Shown here one piece after another: positions 1 through 7,667 of a stretch of DNA of 64,000 bases (position 1 is the first letter of the stretch; each line of letters opens with the position of its first letter). The notes beneath the pieces were generated by a model that did not search any database, was not told where the DNA came from, and worked only from the letters and a program-made list of their open reading frames with translations. Position numbers and translations under genes: made by a program. This DNA comes from an uncultured Acetatifactor sp. (GTDB lineage: Bacteria > Bacillota > Clostridia > Lachnospirales > Lachnospiraceae). Location of the stretch: NCBI GenBank assembly GCA_934433135.1, contig CAKRZO010000011.1:45414-109413 (forward strand). Direction: 5' to 3'.

Positions 1-1
1 C

Positions 2-814
2 AGACACTTTAACGTTAGGGGAATAAATCAAAATTCCGATTCCACAGCGCAATTCTCCGACAGGCGTTATGCCGGAGAAGATACACGTCAGGGTATAAAG
101 AGACACTTCAACAGCGGGGGAATTCAGGGCTTTTGGAAAAGAGTGGCCGATATTTTGTCCCTGGGCTTTACGCCGTTTGTCATGACAATTACGGAGTGTG
201 CGATACAGGTGGTATTTAATATCAATCTGAATCGTTCTACGGGAGGCAATAAAGATTATACGGCTGCGTTGACGGTGATGCTCAGTGCCCTGCAGCTGAT
301 CTCGCTGCCGCTTAACGGTCTCGGAAACGGGGTGCAGCCTTTCGTCAGTTACAATTACGGAAAGGGCGATGCGGATCGGCTGAAAAAGGGAATCCGGTAT
401 GTGACCGTGATCGCGCTCCTGTTCTGCGTTACCATCTGGTCATTGTCTCTTGCCATGCCGGAGATGTATGCTTACTTTTTCTCCGCCAGTGAGTCGGTTA
501 CGGCGATTGTAAAGGAATACGGACCGTTCTTTTTGATGGGATCGATTATGTTTTTTGTACAGATGACGCTGCAGAATGTAAATGTTGCGCTGGGACAGGC
601 GAAATCGGCATTGATTCTTGCCGTGATCCGGAAAGTCGTCATTCTGATTCCCCTTTGCTTTATCCTGACCAATGCCATTGGCTTCAAGGGTGTCTATTTT
701 TCGGAAGGAATCGCGGATTTTACGGCGGGGATTATCACATCGATCGTTATCTTCACTACCTTCCCACGGGTATTTAAGAAGCGTGCGCAGATGGTGAGGG
801 AGAAGGCGTTGTAA
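2..814 (+). CDS. MATE family efflux transporter, C-terminal part (cut by window start)
   Basis: The frame is open from the first bases of the window, so the gene begins upstream; a GTG at 143 is only an internal codon. The visible 270 residues hold about six hydrophobic segments and correspond to the second half of a MATE (multidrug and toxic compound extrusion) protein, whose usual length is about 450 residues. MATE-like signatures include the segment with Q-P-F-V-S-Y-N-Y-G-K-G after a G-N-G-V turn, which is the conserved loop following TM8 in this family. It is expected to export cationic drugs or metabolites with Na+ or H+ coupling from the cytoplasmic membrane; the substrate cannot be inferred. 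The first ~45 visible residues are hydrophilic and would be the loop between the two halves. Confidence 0.85.
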   Translation, partial: RHFNVRGINQNSDSTAQFSDRRYAGEDTRQGIKRHFNSGGIQGFWKRVADILSLGFTPFVMTITECAIQVVFNINLNRSTGGNKDYTAALTVMLSALQLISLPLNGLGNGVQPFVSYNYGKGDADRLKKGIRYVTVIALLFCVTIWSLSLAMPEMYAYFFSASESVTAIVKEYGPFFLMGSIMFFVQMTLQNVNVALGQAKSALILAVIRKVVILIPLCFILTNAIGFKGVYFSEGIADFTAGIITSIVIFTTFPRVFKKRAQMVREKAL

Positions 815-946
815 GGTAACAGCCCTTTGAAGCGTAATGCCATGTTAGGAATGTCCCGGTCTGCAGCTGCAACAGGCAGCTGCGAAGCAGGGAATTGGTT
901 GTAAGGAATCGGCGAAAGCGAAGTCGGTTCGATAAAGAATAGAGAC

Positions 947-1744
947 ATGAGGGATTTGGTATCCTATGTATTGATTCTTTTGATACCATTGATTGGTTTA
1001 TCTGTTTTTGTAAGGGGCTATCTCTTTCGGGTATTGGAGGAAGAGATTCGGAAAAACAGCAGCAATAACCTGCAAAATGCCAAGAACATCATGGAAACGC
1101 AGCTGGAGCATCTGACTTCAACGGAGCAGAAGATGTATTTGAACAAGATGCTTCGGGGATTTTCCCTGCAGGATGAAACGCTGACAGCGATTGACACGAA
1201 GGATCAGTTAAAGGCATACTGCCTGTTGACGCCTTTTCTGTCGGATGCTGTTTATTACCAGGAGGAGGACGATTACATGGTTGCGGCAAGCAGTTCCTGC
1301 TTAAAAGAGGATTTTTGGAACACGATGTATTCCTTTGAAAACTGGGATTATGAAAGCTTCCGGAAGGATTTGGAGGCCAATACCGAGGCGTTTTTTATAC
1401 CGGCGCAGAGCGTGTATGTGAAAAAAACATCCTGGCAGAGGATTGTCACTTTGGTGGTTCCTTTGGATACGGCGGGCAAACGATGTGTGATGCTTCTGAT
1501 GAATGAGGATTTTTTTGCAAATATTCTGCCGCGTCCCAATATGCAGGAAGAGGTTTCGGCGATTCTGGATGAAAACGGACAGGTTCTGGTCTGTGTGGGA
1601 GCGGGATCGCTGCTGGATGCCGTATCCGGGAAGATGTCGCAGGCGGATCAGAATTGGCATACAAATGAAAATAATCCAAGCCATTCATCAAATATATGCT
1701 GGGTATCATACTTGGATGCTACCGTGAGTTTGAGGGAAGATTGA
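947..1744 (+). pseudogene. N-terminal sensor part of a membrane AraC-type regulator, 3'-truncated
   Basis: The product starts with a short cytoplasmic tail and one hydrophobic helix (residues 5-25), followed by an extracytoplasmic sensor-like region of about 220 residues. This matches the front end of the Firmicute membrane-anchored AraC regulators (about 750 residues) that carry a Cache-like sensor, a second TM helix and a C-terminal AraC HTH. No second TM segment, HTH or downstream AraC sequence follows. From about base 1675 the reading frame is out of register and runs into a Fic-protein remnant encoded in another frame. The gene is therefore a remnant left by a deletion. No strong Shine-Dalgarno sequence precedes the ATG at 947. 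Confidence 0.6.
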
Positions 1745-1971
1745 CTCTGGCTGAAAGGTGCGGCCCAAGGAGTACCGCCTATGATGTTGTGCGGGAATAT
1801 GCAACGAATCATATTGGTACCTTTACGAAACAGAATGCCCTGGCGAGCTGTCCCAGTTTGGGCAGTTCTTCTGTCGAAGCAGCATTGAAAAAATTAGTTC
1901 AGGATGGTACACTTATTCGTCTTGGTTCCGGACGAAGAACATACTATGTAAGAAGTGATGCTTTGGAATAG
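1675..1971 (+). pseudogene. C-terminal remnant of a Fic family protein
   Basis: This frame lacks a credible start of its own and is joined directly to the sensor remnant at 947. It reads Y-M-L-G-I-I-L-G-C-Y-R-E-F-E, the helix that follows the catalytic core in many clostridial Fic proteins, and then a winged-helix-like tail (residues from about G-T-F-T-K to the end) that resembles the C-terminal HTH of the same proteins. The catalytic H-P-F-x-D/E-G-N-G-R motif is absent, so no AMP transferase activity is possible. The family assignment rests on recognition of the C-terminal helix and wing, not on a search. Confidence 0.55.
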
Positions 1972-2054
1972 TACATTAACCAAGATATTGATATCTACCT
2001 CAAGTCCCGAAATGCCGTGATTACAGAATAGCAAGAATATTGAAAAATGTAATA

Positions 2055-2834
2055 CTAACATTCTTTTCCGGGAGAATGTCCGAATCGTTTCTTATAGGAG
2101 CGGCAGAAAAAGGAGGTATTTGCAAAGCCTACCTTTTCTGCCGCTTCTTCTATGGTAAATTCGCCGCTTTTTAATAATTTCCGGGCAGTATCAAGGCGCA
2201 TTCCGTTACGGTATTCCACAGGAGAGAGGCCGGTATAGGCTTTGAATAATCTGCGGAATCCGGGTTCGCTCATGCCGCACAAGTCTGCATAATACTGAAT
2301 TTTATAAGAATCAAAACAGGACAAGGGCAGGTCCTTCAAAGCCGGCTGTATCCGGCTGTATTTTCCGGGGAGTGTTCCTGCCTGCTGTGTGATACGCCAT
2401 AACAGGTTGTAAATCTGTGATAAAAAATACAGGCTATTCAGCCCTTGCGCGGACTGCAGATCGGCGTATAAAGAACAGAAAATCTTACGAATACTTTCAT
2501 CTGTAATCCGGCAGGGGGCAGTAAGGGCATCCGGAAAGGCTCCGGAAAGATGATCGAATTGTACAATAATCACAGAGCTTTCATCGGCAGTATAGGTACT
2601 GCTGTATCTGGTTCCTGCCGGGACAAAAACCAGATCTCCGGACTGCGCAAGGATATCTTCCTGGGAAGCGGTAAGGAAAGAAAAGCGCAAGGTTCCCTTC
2701 AGCGTATAAACGAAAGTGTGCTGCGCTCTCCCCTCCGCAAAGGTCATCTTGTACCCGTTCGGGCGCGTCACACTGACACAGTTAATATTTTCTACGATAA
2801 AAGGAATATCCCGTGGCGTATAACTGATCTTCAT
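2055..2834 (-). CDS. AraC family transcriptional regulator
   Basis: This is a 259-residue cytoplasmic regulator with an N-terminal cupin-type ligand-binding domain (about residues 15-150) and a C-terminal pair of AraC helix-turn-helix motifs (about 165-259). The second HTH includes the family signature A-A-E-K-V-G-F-A-N-T-S-F-F-C-R-S-Y-K-K. The ATG at 2834 is preferred over an upstream in-frame start because GGAG lies five bases before it. The gene is divergent from the uxaC operon, so it is the obvious candidate to control hexuronate catabolism, probably in response to a uronic acid or oligosaccharide. That role is inferred from position only. Two near-identical 21-bp direct repeats lie in its own promoter region (2912-2956). 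Confidence 0.85.
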   Translation of the reverse strand: MKISYTPRDIPFIVENINCVSVTRPNGYKMTFAEGRAQHTFVYTLKGTLRFSFLTASQEDILAQSGDLVFVPAGTRYSSTYTADESSVIIVQFDHLSGAFPDALTAPCRITDESIRKIFCSLYADLQSAQGLNSLYFLSQIYNLLWRITQQAGTLPGKYSRIQPALKDLPLSCFDSYKIQYYADLCGMSEPGFRRLFKAYTGLSPVEYRNGMRLDTARKLLKSGEFTIEEAAEKVGFANTSFFCRSYKKRFGHSPGKEC

Positions 2835-2911
2835 AAAATCTCCATTAATCTCCGTTTCTAACCGACTTGTTAACAGTGTAAGAATTTTGGAGCTTGTTGT
2901 CAAGTGATTCC

Positions 2912-2956
2912 ATTATAAAGTCCTTTGTAAAGTATATTATAAAGTCCATTGTAAAG
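2912..2956. promoter_or_regulatory. Direct repeat at the araC-type promoter
   Basis: Two copies of a 21-bp sequence (2912-2932 and 2936-2956) differ at one position and are 24 bp apart. Read on the minus strand, each copy ends in TATAAT, so both overlap possible -10 boxes of the regulator that starts at 2834. Tandem half-sites with roughly two-helical-turn spacing are typical AraC-family operators, so this may be an autoregulatory site. No binding evidence exists. Confidence 0.4.
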
Positions 2957-3050
2957 GCTATAGCAAAGAAACTGTTCAGATATGTTCGAAAAGTGCAAAA
3001 ATAGATTGAATCGGACATGGAAAAAAGAGGTGAAATAAAACATAATGATT

Positions 3051-3233
3051 GTAACAGTTCAGACAAGCATTTATGAAGGCTGATTTCATGCTTGCATGAA
3101 AATCTGCCTTTATGAATGCCCTTTGGGCATTCTATGCTTGGAACTTAGCGCCATTATATGAAACAAAGCAGCTGCGAAGCAGCGAGTAAGCGCTGAAAGC
3201 GCGGCTTTGTGAATGGCGCGCCTGAACTGTTAC
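3051..3233. repeat. Interspersed palindromic repeat, copy 1 (complete)
   Basis: This 183-bp non-coding element begins with GTAACAGTTCAGAC and ends with the near-inverse CTGAACTGTTAC. Inside are several small hairpins, including ATGCCCTTTGGGCAT, a CATGCTTGCATG palindrome, GCTGCGAAGCAGC and GCGCTGAAAGCGC. A full-length copy in the opposite orientation lies at 51331-51522, and partial copies occur at 9729-9842 and about 55020-55268. It fills most of the space between the AraC gene and uxaC and has no coding capacity. The structure is that of a MITE or a REP/RUP-type element. Confidence 0.7.
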
Positions 3234-3305
3234 TATACCGGAAAGCTTTCATAACACATTGCTATGCGTAGTCATTTAGAAGCACCATTTGGAAAAGAGG
3301 TTTTT

Positions 3306-4745
3306 ATGGATGAAAATTTTCTGTTAACAACATCGGCAGCCCAAAGTCTGTACCATGAATGTGCAGAAGCTCTGCCGGTGATTGACTACCACAATCATTT
3401 AAACATAAGAGACTTATCGGAAAAACGCAAGTTTAAGAACCTGACGCAGCTTTGGCTGGCAGGGGATCCGTATAAGCACCGTGCCATGCGAATCTGCGGA
3501 GTGGCCGAAAAGTACATTACAGGGGAGGCTTCCGAGTATGAAAAGTTTGAAGCCTGGATGGATTCTTTGCCGAAGCTGATCGGGAACCCTTTGTATGACT
3601 GGTCTGTTCTGGAAATGAAGAGAGTATTCGGAATTTCCCTTATCCCCGGGGATACCAAGAGCAGAGATTTATGGGAAGAGACCGGAAAGCAGCTTGCCAG
3701 TCCCGAATTTACCGCGCCCGGATTGCTTAAAAAATTTCACGTGGAATATGCTTCGCCCTGTGCTTCTCTTACGGAAAACTTAGAACCGTTTGCCACACTT
3801 TCCGCACAAGAGGCATTAGAGGAACGATCTGCGGTAATTGCTCCTTCCCTGCGGGGAGATACCTTAACAGGTATCGATCGAAAAACGATAACGGAACTGG
3901 AGCAGATAATCCATATGACAATTCTTACGCTGGAAGATTTTTTCTGCGCCATTGAAAAAAGGCTGGAAGCGTTTGAACAGGCGGGATGCCGTTTCTCCGA
4001 CCATGCGCTGGATAATGGCTTTGTCTATTACAAGGAGGACGGCAAAAATGAGGAACGCTTCCGGAAGCTGCAAAGGGAATGCTCTTTTTCCATGGAAGAA
4101 AAGCATTCCATGGAAGAAAAGCATTCCATGGAAGAAGTACTTTCCCCGGAAGACCGGGGCAGGCTTTTCAGCGCTGTTTTGAGATTCCTTGCCGCATCTT
4201 ACGCCAAGAGAGGCTGGACCATGCAGCTTCATATCGGAGCGCAGCGAAGCACCAGCACGAGACTTCGCAGGCTTGCCGGACCGGCCGGCGGTTTCGCCGG
4301 AATCGGAAACGGATGTGATGTGCAATCCCTTACGGATATGTTGGATGATTTTGAGAAGGGAAAGTGGGGCATGCCGAGGATTATTCTGTTTACGCTGAAT
4401 CCGGCGGACAATGCGGTAATGTCCGTTTTAAGCGGTTCTTACAGCCAGGATGGAGTAAGCGGGAAAATTACACAGGGGCCTGCCTGGTGGTGGTGCGATC
4501 ACCTTTACGGCATGCGGGAAGTATTTGAAAACAACAGCGCTTTCGGTGTTTTATCTGTTTTTGCAGGAATGACAACGGATTCCAGAAGCTTTCTTTCTTT
4601 TGTAAGGCACGAATATTTCAGACGAGCCTTATGCGGATGGATCGGAGAAAAGGTGGAAAAAGGAGAAATGATTGCATCGGACAGATTATTAAAAAATCTG
4701 GTACAGGATGTATGTTACAAAAATGCAAAGAAACTGGTGTCTTAA
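3306..4745 (+). CDS. uxaC: Glucuronate isomerase
   Basis: UxaC converts D-glucuronate to D-fructuronate (and galacturonate to tagaturonate), the first step of hexuronate catabolism in the cytosol. The 479-residue product carries the amidohydrolase-fold metal motif H29-x-H31 near its start, a Q-L-H-I-G-A-Q-R segment, and the highly conserved C-terminal block with G-M-T-T-D-S-R-S-F-L-S and R-H-E-Y-F-R-R. The ATG at 3306 follows AAAAGAGG and is chosen over an in-frame ATG at 3264. It heads an operon with an RraA-like gene, an SDR and uxuA. One oddity is a triple S-M-E-E-K-H-type repeat at about residues 262-277, produced by an 18-bp tandem duplication, which makes the protein slightly longer than usual. 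Confidence 0.93.
   Translation: MDENFLLTTSAAQSLYHECAEALPVIDYHNHLNIRDLSEKRKFKNLTQLWLAGDPYKHRAMRICGVAEKYITGEASEYEKFEAWMDSLPKLIGNPLYDWSVLEMKRVFGISLIPGDTKSRDLWEETGKQLASPEFTAPGLLKKFHVEYASPCASLTENLEPFATLSAQEALEERSAVIAPSLRGDTLTGIDRKTITELEQIIHMTILTLEDFFCAIEKRLEAFEQAGCRFSDHALDNGFVYYKEDGKNEERFRKLQRECSFSMEEKHSMEEKHSMEEVLSPEDRGRLFSAVLRFLAASYAKRGWTMQLHIGAQRSTSTRLRRLAGPAGGFAGIGNGCDVQSLTDMLDDFEKGKWGMPRIILFTLNPADNAVMSVLSGSYSQDGVSGKITQGPAWWWCDHLYGMREVFENNSAFGVLSVFAGMTTDSRSFLSFVRHEYFRRALCGWIGEKVEKGEMIASDRLLKNLVQDVCYKNAKKLVS
4089..4136 (+). repeat. 18-bp tandem repeat inside uxaC
   Basis: The unit TCCATGGAAGAAAAGCAT occurs twice in full (4089-4106 and 4107-4124) and is followed by a 12-base partial copy (4125-4136). 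Because the unit is 18 bp, the reading frame is kept and six residues (S-M-E-E-K-H) are repeated. The copies are identical, so the expansion is recent or under ongoing slippage. It lies in a hydrophilic stretch of UxaC. Confidence 0.9.
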
Positions 4746-4790
4746 CCATAGGAGATTAGCGCGACATTGTCGCTCGGAAATGAGGAAAGT

Positions 4791-5693
4791 ATGCACTTTA
4801 ACGTAAAAGAAGACATTATACAAATGACATCTAAGTGGGAGGGGGAGCGCTTTGAAGACGGAAGACCGCGGGTTCCCGATCACTATCTGCAGGCACTTCA
4901 CGGACTGACGCTGGAAGAGGTGTGGAAACCGATTTTCGTAAAAGGTTACGAAAGTCAGTTTGAGGGAGAATTAAAGGTGCTGCATCCCGATGGGCGTAAG
5001 CTGATCGGCAGAGCGGTAACCGCTGTTTATTGCCCGACCCGACCGGATCTGAATGAGACGGTAGCCGAGATCGGCAGAAGCGAGGGGAGAAGCGGAACCT
5101 ATAACCAGTGGGTCGTAGACAGCCTGGTGGAAGGAGATGTCTGCGTGGTGGATATGTACGATAAGATCTACAAGGGAACCTTCTTGGGGGGTAACCTGAC
5201 AACAGCGATTTCCAATCGGACGAAAACCGGAGGCGGAGTCATCTGGGGCGGAGTACGGGATCTGGAACAGATGAAAAAGGTAGAAAATGTACAGGTCTAT
5301 TACCGGGGCGTGGATCCGACACCGATCCGGGAATTTGTCATGACCGGATTTAATGTGCCTGCCAGAATCGGTAAAGCAATCTGTCTTCCTGGAGATATTG
5401 TATTCGGAACCGATGCAGGTGTTCTGTTCATTCCTGCGCATCTGGTGCAGGAAGTGGTGGATGGCGCGGTAAAGACTAAGGTAAAAGACATGTTCGGTTT
5501 TGAAATGATTGCGCAGAATAAATTCACCACAGCGCAGATCGATCGGAATGTATGGACAGTTGAAATGTTGGATCTGCTTACGGAATATATTCGGACAAAC
5601 GATGCGGCAGCCGATTTCCGGGGAATTGACTGGAGCGCGGAGTATGACATGGCAATTCACGGAGATCCCAATGACACCCAGTCGGCGATTTGA
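4791..5693 (+). CDS. RraA-like protein (possible oxo-acid aldolase) of the hexuronate operon
   Basis: The 300-residue product belongs to the RraA / HMG-aldolase-like superfamily. The signature G-G-V-I-W-G-G-V-R-D near residue 160 contains the Arg-Asp pair that binds metal and substrate in 4-hydroxy-4-methyl-2-oxoglutarate aldolases. Classical RraA proteins have about 160 residues; this longer form has roughly 70 extra residues on each side. The ATG at 4791 follows GAGG at five bases; a TTG at 4767 is in frame but lacks such a site. Its position between uxaC and the fructuronate-reductase-like SDR suggests handling of a sugar-acid or keto-acid intermediate, but the reaction is not known. An RNase E inhibitor role is unlikely for this form. 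Confidence 0.75.
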   Translation: MHFNVKEDIIQMTSKWEGERFEDGRPRVPDHYLQALHGLTLEEVWKPIFVKGYESQFEGELKVLHPDGRKLIGRAVTAVYCPTRPDLNETVAEIGRSEGRSGTYNQWVVDSLVEGDVCVVDMYDKIYKGTFLGGNLTTAISNRTKTGGGVIWGGVRDLEQMKKVENVQVYYRGVDPTPIREFVMTGFNVPARIGKAICLPGDIVFGTDAGVLFIPAHLVQEVVDGAVKTKVKDMFGFEMIAQNKFTTAQIDRNVWTVEMLDLLTEYIRTNDAAADFRGIDWSAEYDMAIHGDPNDTQSAI

Positions 5694-5727
5694 GGTAACA
5701 GTAAATAACAGAAAGGTTAGTGAGAAA

Positions 5728-6582
5728 ATGAATTCTATATTTGAAAATCAGGTTGCGGTAGTGACCGGAGCGGGCGGAGTCCTGTGTTCGGAAATTTCCC
5801 TGTACCTTGCCGGACAGGGAGCAAAGGTAGCGCTGGTGGGCAGAACGGAGGAAAAGCTGCGGAAAGTGGAAGCACGGATTCTGGAAAACGGCGGAACCTG
5901 TATGGTAAGGACATTAGATGTGACAAAGGAAGCGGATGTGGAAGCCCTGGCAGAGGAAGTGAAAAACGTCTGGGGATCCTGCCGCTACCTGATTAACGGA
6001 GCAGGCGGTAATAACAATAAAGCCGTAACAACGAATTTTACCTTTGAAAAAGAAGAATTGTTGCCGGAAGAAGAACGAAAAGAAGAAATGACAGGTTTTT
6101 TTGACCTGGATTTGGACATTTTCGAAGGCGTAATCCGGGCGAACACCCTGGGAACGGTAATTCCGGTAAGGGCGTTTGCAAAGCAGATGGCGAAGGAAGG
6201 CAGAGGAAGTATCTTAAACTTTGCGTCTATGAATAGTACAAGACCTCTGACACGTGTTCCGGCTTATGCCATGAGTAAGGCTGCGGTGGTGAATCTGACA
6301 CAGTTTCTGGCTACTTATTTTGCCCCTGCGGGAATCCGGGTAAATGCCGTAGCCCCCGGTTTCTTCGTGAATGAAAGAAGCAGAAAGATTCTCTGTACTC
6401 CGGAAGGCGGACTTACCAAACGCGGTCAAAATGTAATTGACCACACCCCTATGCAGCGCTTCGGAGAGCCGAAGGAGCTTTTAGGCTGCGTTTCGTTCCT
6501 TCTGGATGATGAAAAGGCATCTTTTGTAACCGGTATCACCGTGCCGGTAGACGGCGGATTCCTGGCACACAGCGGAGTCTAG
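5728..6582 (+). CDS. SDR oxidoreductase, probable D-mannonate oxidoreductase (fructuronate reductase)
   Basis: This 284-residue short-chain dehydrogenase/reductase has an N-terminal Rossmann motif T-G-A-G-G-V-L-C-S (residues 12-20; the third usual glycine is Cys-Ser here), an N-G-A-G-G strand, and catalytic Tyr-Lys in Y-A-M-S-K near residue 187. The C-terminus P-V-D-G-G-F is typical of classical SDRs. Located between uxaC and uxuA, it most likely reduces D-fructuronate to D-mannonate with NAD(P)H, replacing the unrelated MDR-type UxuB of E. coli. SDR-type fructuronate reductases are known in Firmicute uronate operons. The ATG at 5728 was chosen because the conserved fold starts right after it; the open frame extends far upstream into the preceding gene. 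A long insertion near residues 95-125 is rich in Glu. Confidence 0.8.
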   Translation: MNSIFENQVAVVTGAGGVLCSEISLYLAGQGAKVALVGRTEEKLRKVEARILENGGTCMVRTLDVTKEADVEALAEEVKNVWGSCRYLINGAGGNNNKAVTTNFTFEKEELLPEEERKEEMTGFFDLDLDIFEGVIRANTLGTVIPVRAFAKQMAKEGRGSILNFASMNSTRPLTRVPAYAMSKAAVVNLTQFLATYFAPAGIRVNAVAPGFFVNERSRKILCTPEGGLTKRGQNVIDHTPMQRFGEPKELLGCVSFLLDDEKASFVTGITVPVDGGFLAHSGV

Positions 6583-6586
6583 TTAG

Positions 6587-6654
6587 AAAAATTGCATTGA
6601 TATGCAATTTTTCCATCGGCAATTTGTTTCTGAGCGAAAACAAATTGCCGATGG
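6587..6654. promoter_or_regulatory. Two adjacent perfect hairpins between the SDR gene and uxuA
   Basis: The first is an 11-bp stem with a four-base loop (6587-6612, AAAAATTGCAT...). The second follows immediately: 17-bp perfect arms (6613-6629 and 6638-6654) around an eight-base loop. There is no T-run after the second stem, so it is not a standard intrinsic terminator. Such structures between operon genes often protect or process mRNA. It could also be a small interspersed repeat. Confidence 0.6.
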
Positions 6655-6697
6655 AATTGCTCCCAAATAAATGTAACAGAAAGAAAGGGTTCGTATT

Positions 6698-7636
6698 ATG
6701 ATATTAACGGATTATCTGCGTAGTCAAAGGGATCTTACCTGGGATTATGCCAGGCAGTGCGGTGTTGAAAAGGGAGTTATCCGTCTGCCGGAGACGGATG
6801 ATTTTGACATCTGCGATGCTTCCCATTGGCAGAGCATCTATAAGAAATTTACGGATTTCGGCATCACTCCCATTGTGATCGAACCGATGCCCAATGCGCT
6901 TCATGACCACATCAAAGCAGGTGATGAAAAAAGAGATGAGTGCATTGACAAGGTCATAAAAATGTTTCCCATTATGGATCGGCTGGATATCCGTACCATT
7001 TGCTTTAATTTTATGGCGCATGTAGGCTGGTGCAGAACCAGTGACCGTATTAGAGAACGTGGAGGTGCGCTTGTAACCGGATTTTCCATGGAAGAATATC
7101 AGGAAACGGATCTGGCAATCAGTGAGGAAAAGTTGTGGGAGAATTACTGCTATTTTATGAAAGCCGTGCTTCCCTATGCGGAAAGGCATCACATCAGGCT
7201 TGCGCTGCATCCGGATGACCCGCCGGTTCCGAAGCTTGGAAAAGTATCCCGTATTATGATTTCCAATGAAAACATCAAAAAGGCAATTGCACTCGGCAAC
7301 AGTGACTGCCTGGGAATTACCATGTGCCAGGCCTGTTACCGGATGATGGGAGAAGATTTGTACGAAATCATCCCGCAATGGAAAGATAAAATATTCTTTA
7401 TTCATTTCCGGAATGCAACAGGCAACCGGTATCATTTTCATGAAACATTCCATGATAACGGAGATATCCGCATGGGTGAGATTATGGAATTGTACAAACG
7501 ATGCGGAATTGACGTCCCTATCCGGGTAGATCATGTCCCTGCCATGGCCGGCGAGACGGATAACAACGGATATACGGCATTAGGAAGACTCTATGCCATT
7601 GGCTATTTAAAAGGTTTGCTGGAGGGGTGCCCGTAG
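6698..7636 (+). CDS. uxuA: Mannonate dehydratase
   Basis: UxuA dehydrates D-mannonate to 2-keto-3-deoxy-D-gluconate in the cytosol. The 312-residue TIM-barrel protein shows the metal-ligand motif L-A-L-H-P-D-D-P-P near residue 170, a C-Q-A-C-Y segment, and H-F-R-N followed by F-H-E-T-F-H-D-N-G-D, all typical of UxuA. It is about 80 residues shorter than E. coli UxuA (394), as in the shorter Firmicute forms. RBS AGAAAGG precedes the ATG. With uxaC and the SDR it completes the glucuronate-to-KDG route; KDG kinase and KDPG aldolase are not in the window. The 115-bp gap upstream holds the double hairpin, so it may be separately expressed. Confidence 0.9.
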   Translation: MILTDYLRSQRDLTWDYARQCGVEKGVIRLPETDDFDICDASHWQSIYKKFTDFGITPIVIEPMPNALHDHIKAGDEKRDECIDKVIKMFPIMDRLDIRTICFNFMAHVGWCRTSDRIRERGGALVTGFSMEEYQETDLAISEEKLWENYCYFMKAVLPYAERHHIRLALHPDDPPVPKLGKVSRIMISNENIKKAIALGNSDCLGITMCQACYRMMGEDLYEIIPQWKDKIFFIHFRNATGNRYHFHETFHDNGDIRMGEIMELYKRCGIDVPIRVDHVPAMAGETDNNGYTALGRLYAIGYLKGLLEGCP

Positions 7637-7667
7637 AGACACCCCTGGGATAATTTGTATAAACGAT

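Noticed and set aside
2845..3066. 73-codon minus-strand frame upstream of the AraC gene
   Set aside because: It overlaps the promoter repeats and the AraC start and has no recognisable content.
6704..7534. 276-codon minus-strand frame over uxuA
   Set aside because: uxuA on the plus strand has the conserved metal-site motifs; the antisense frame shows no family features.
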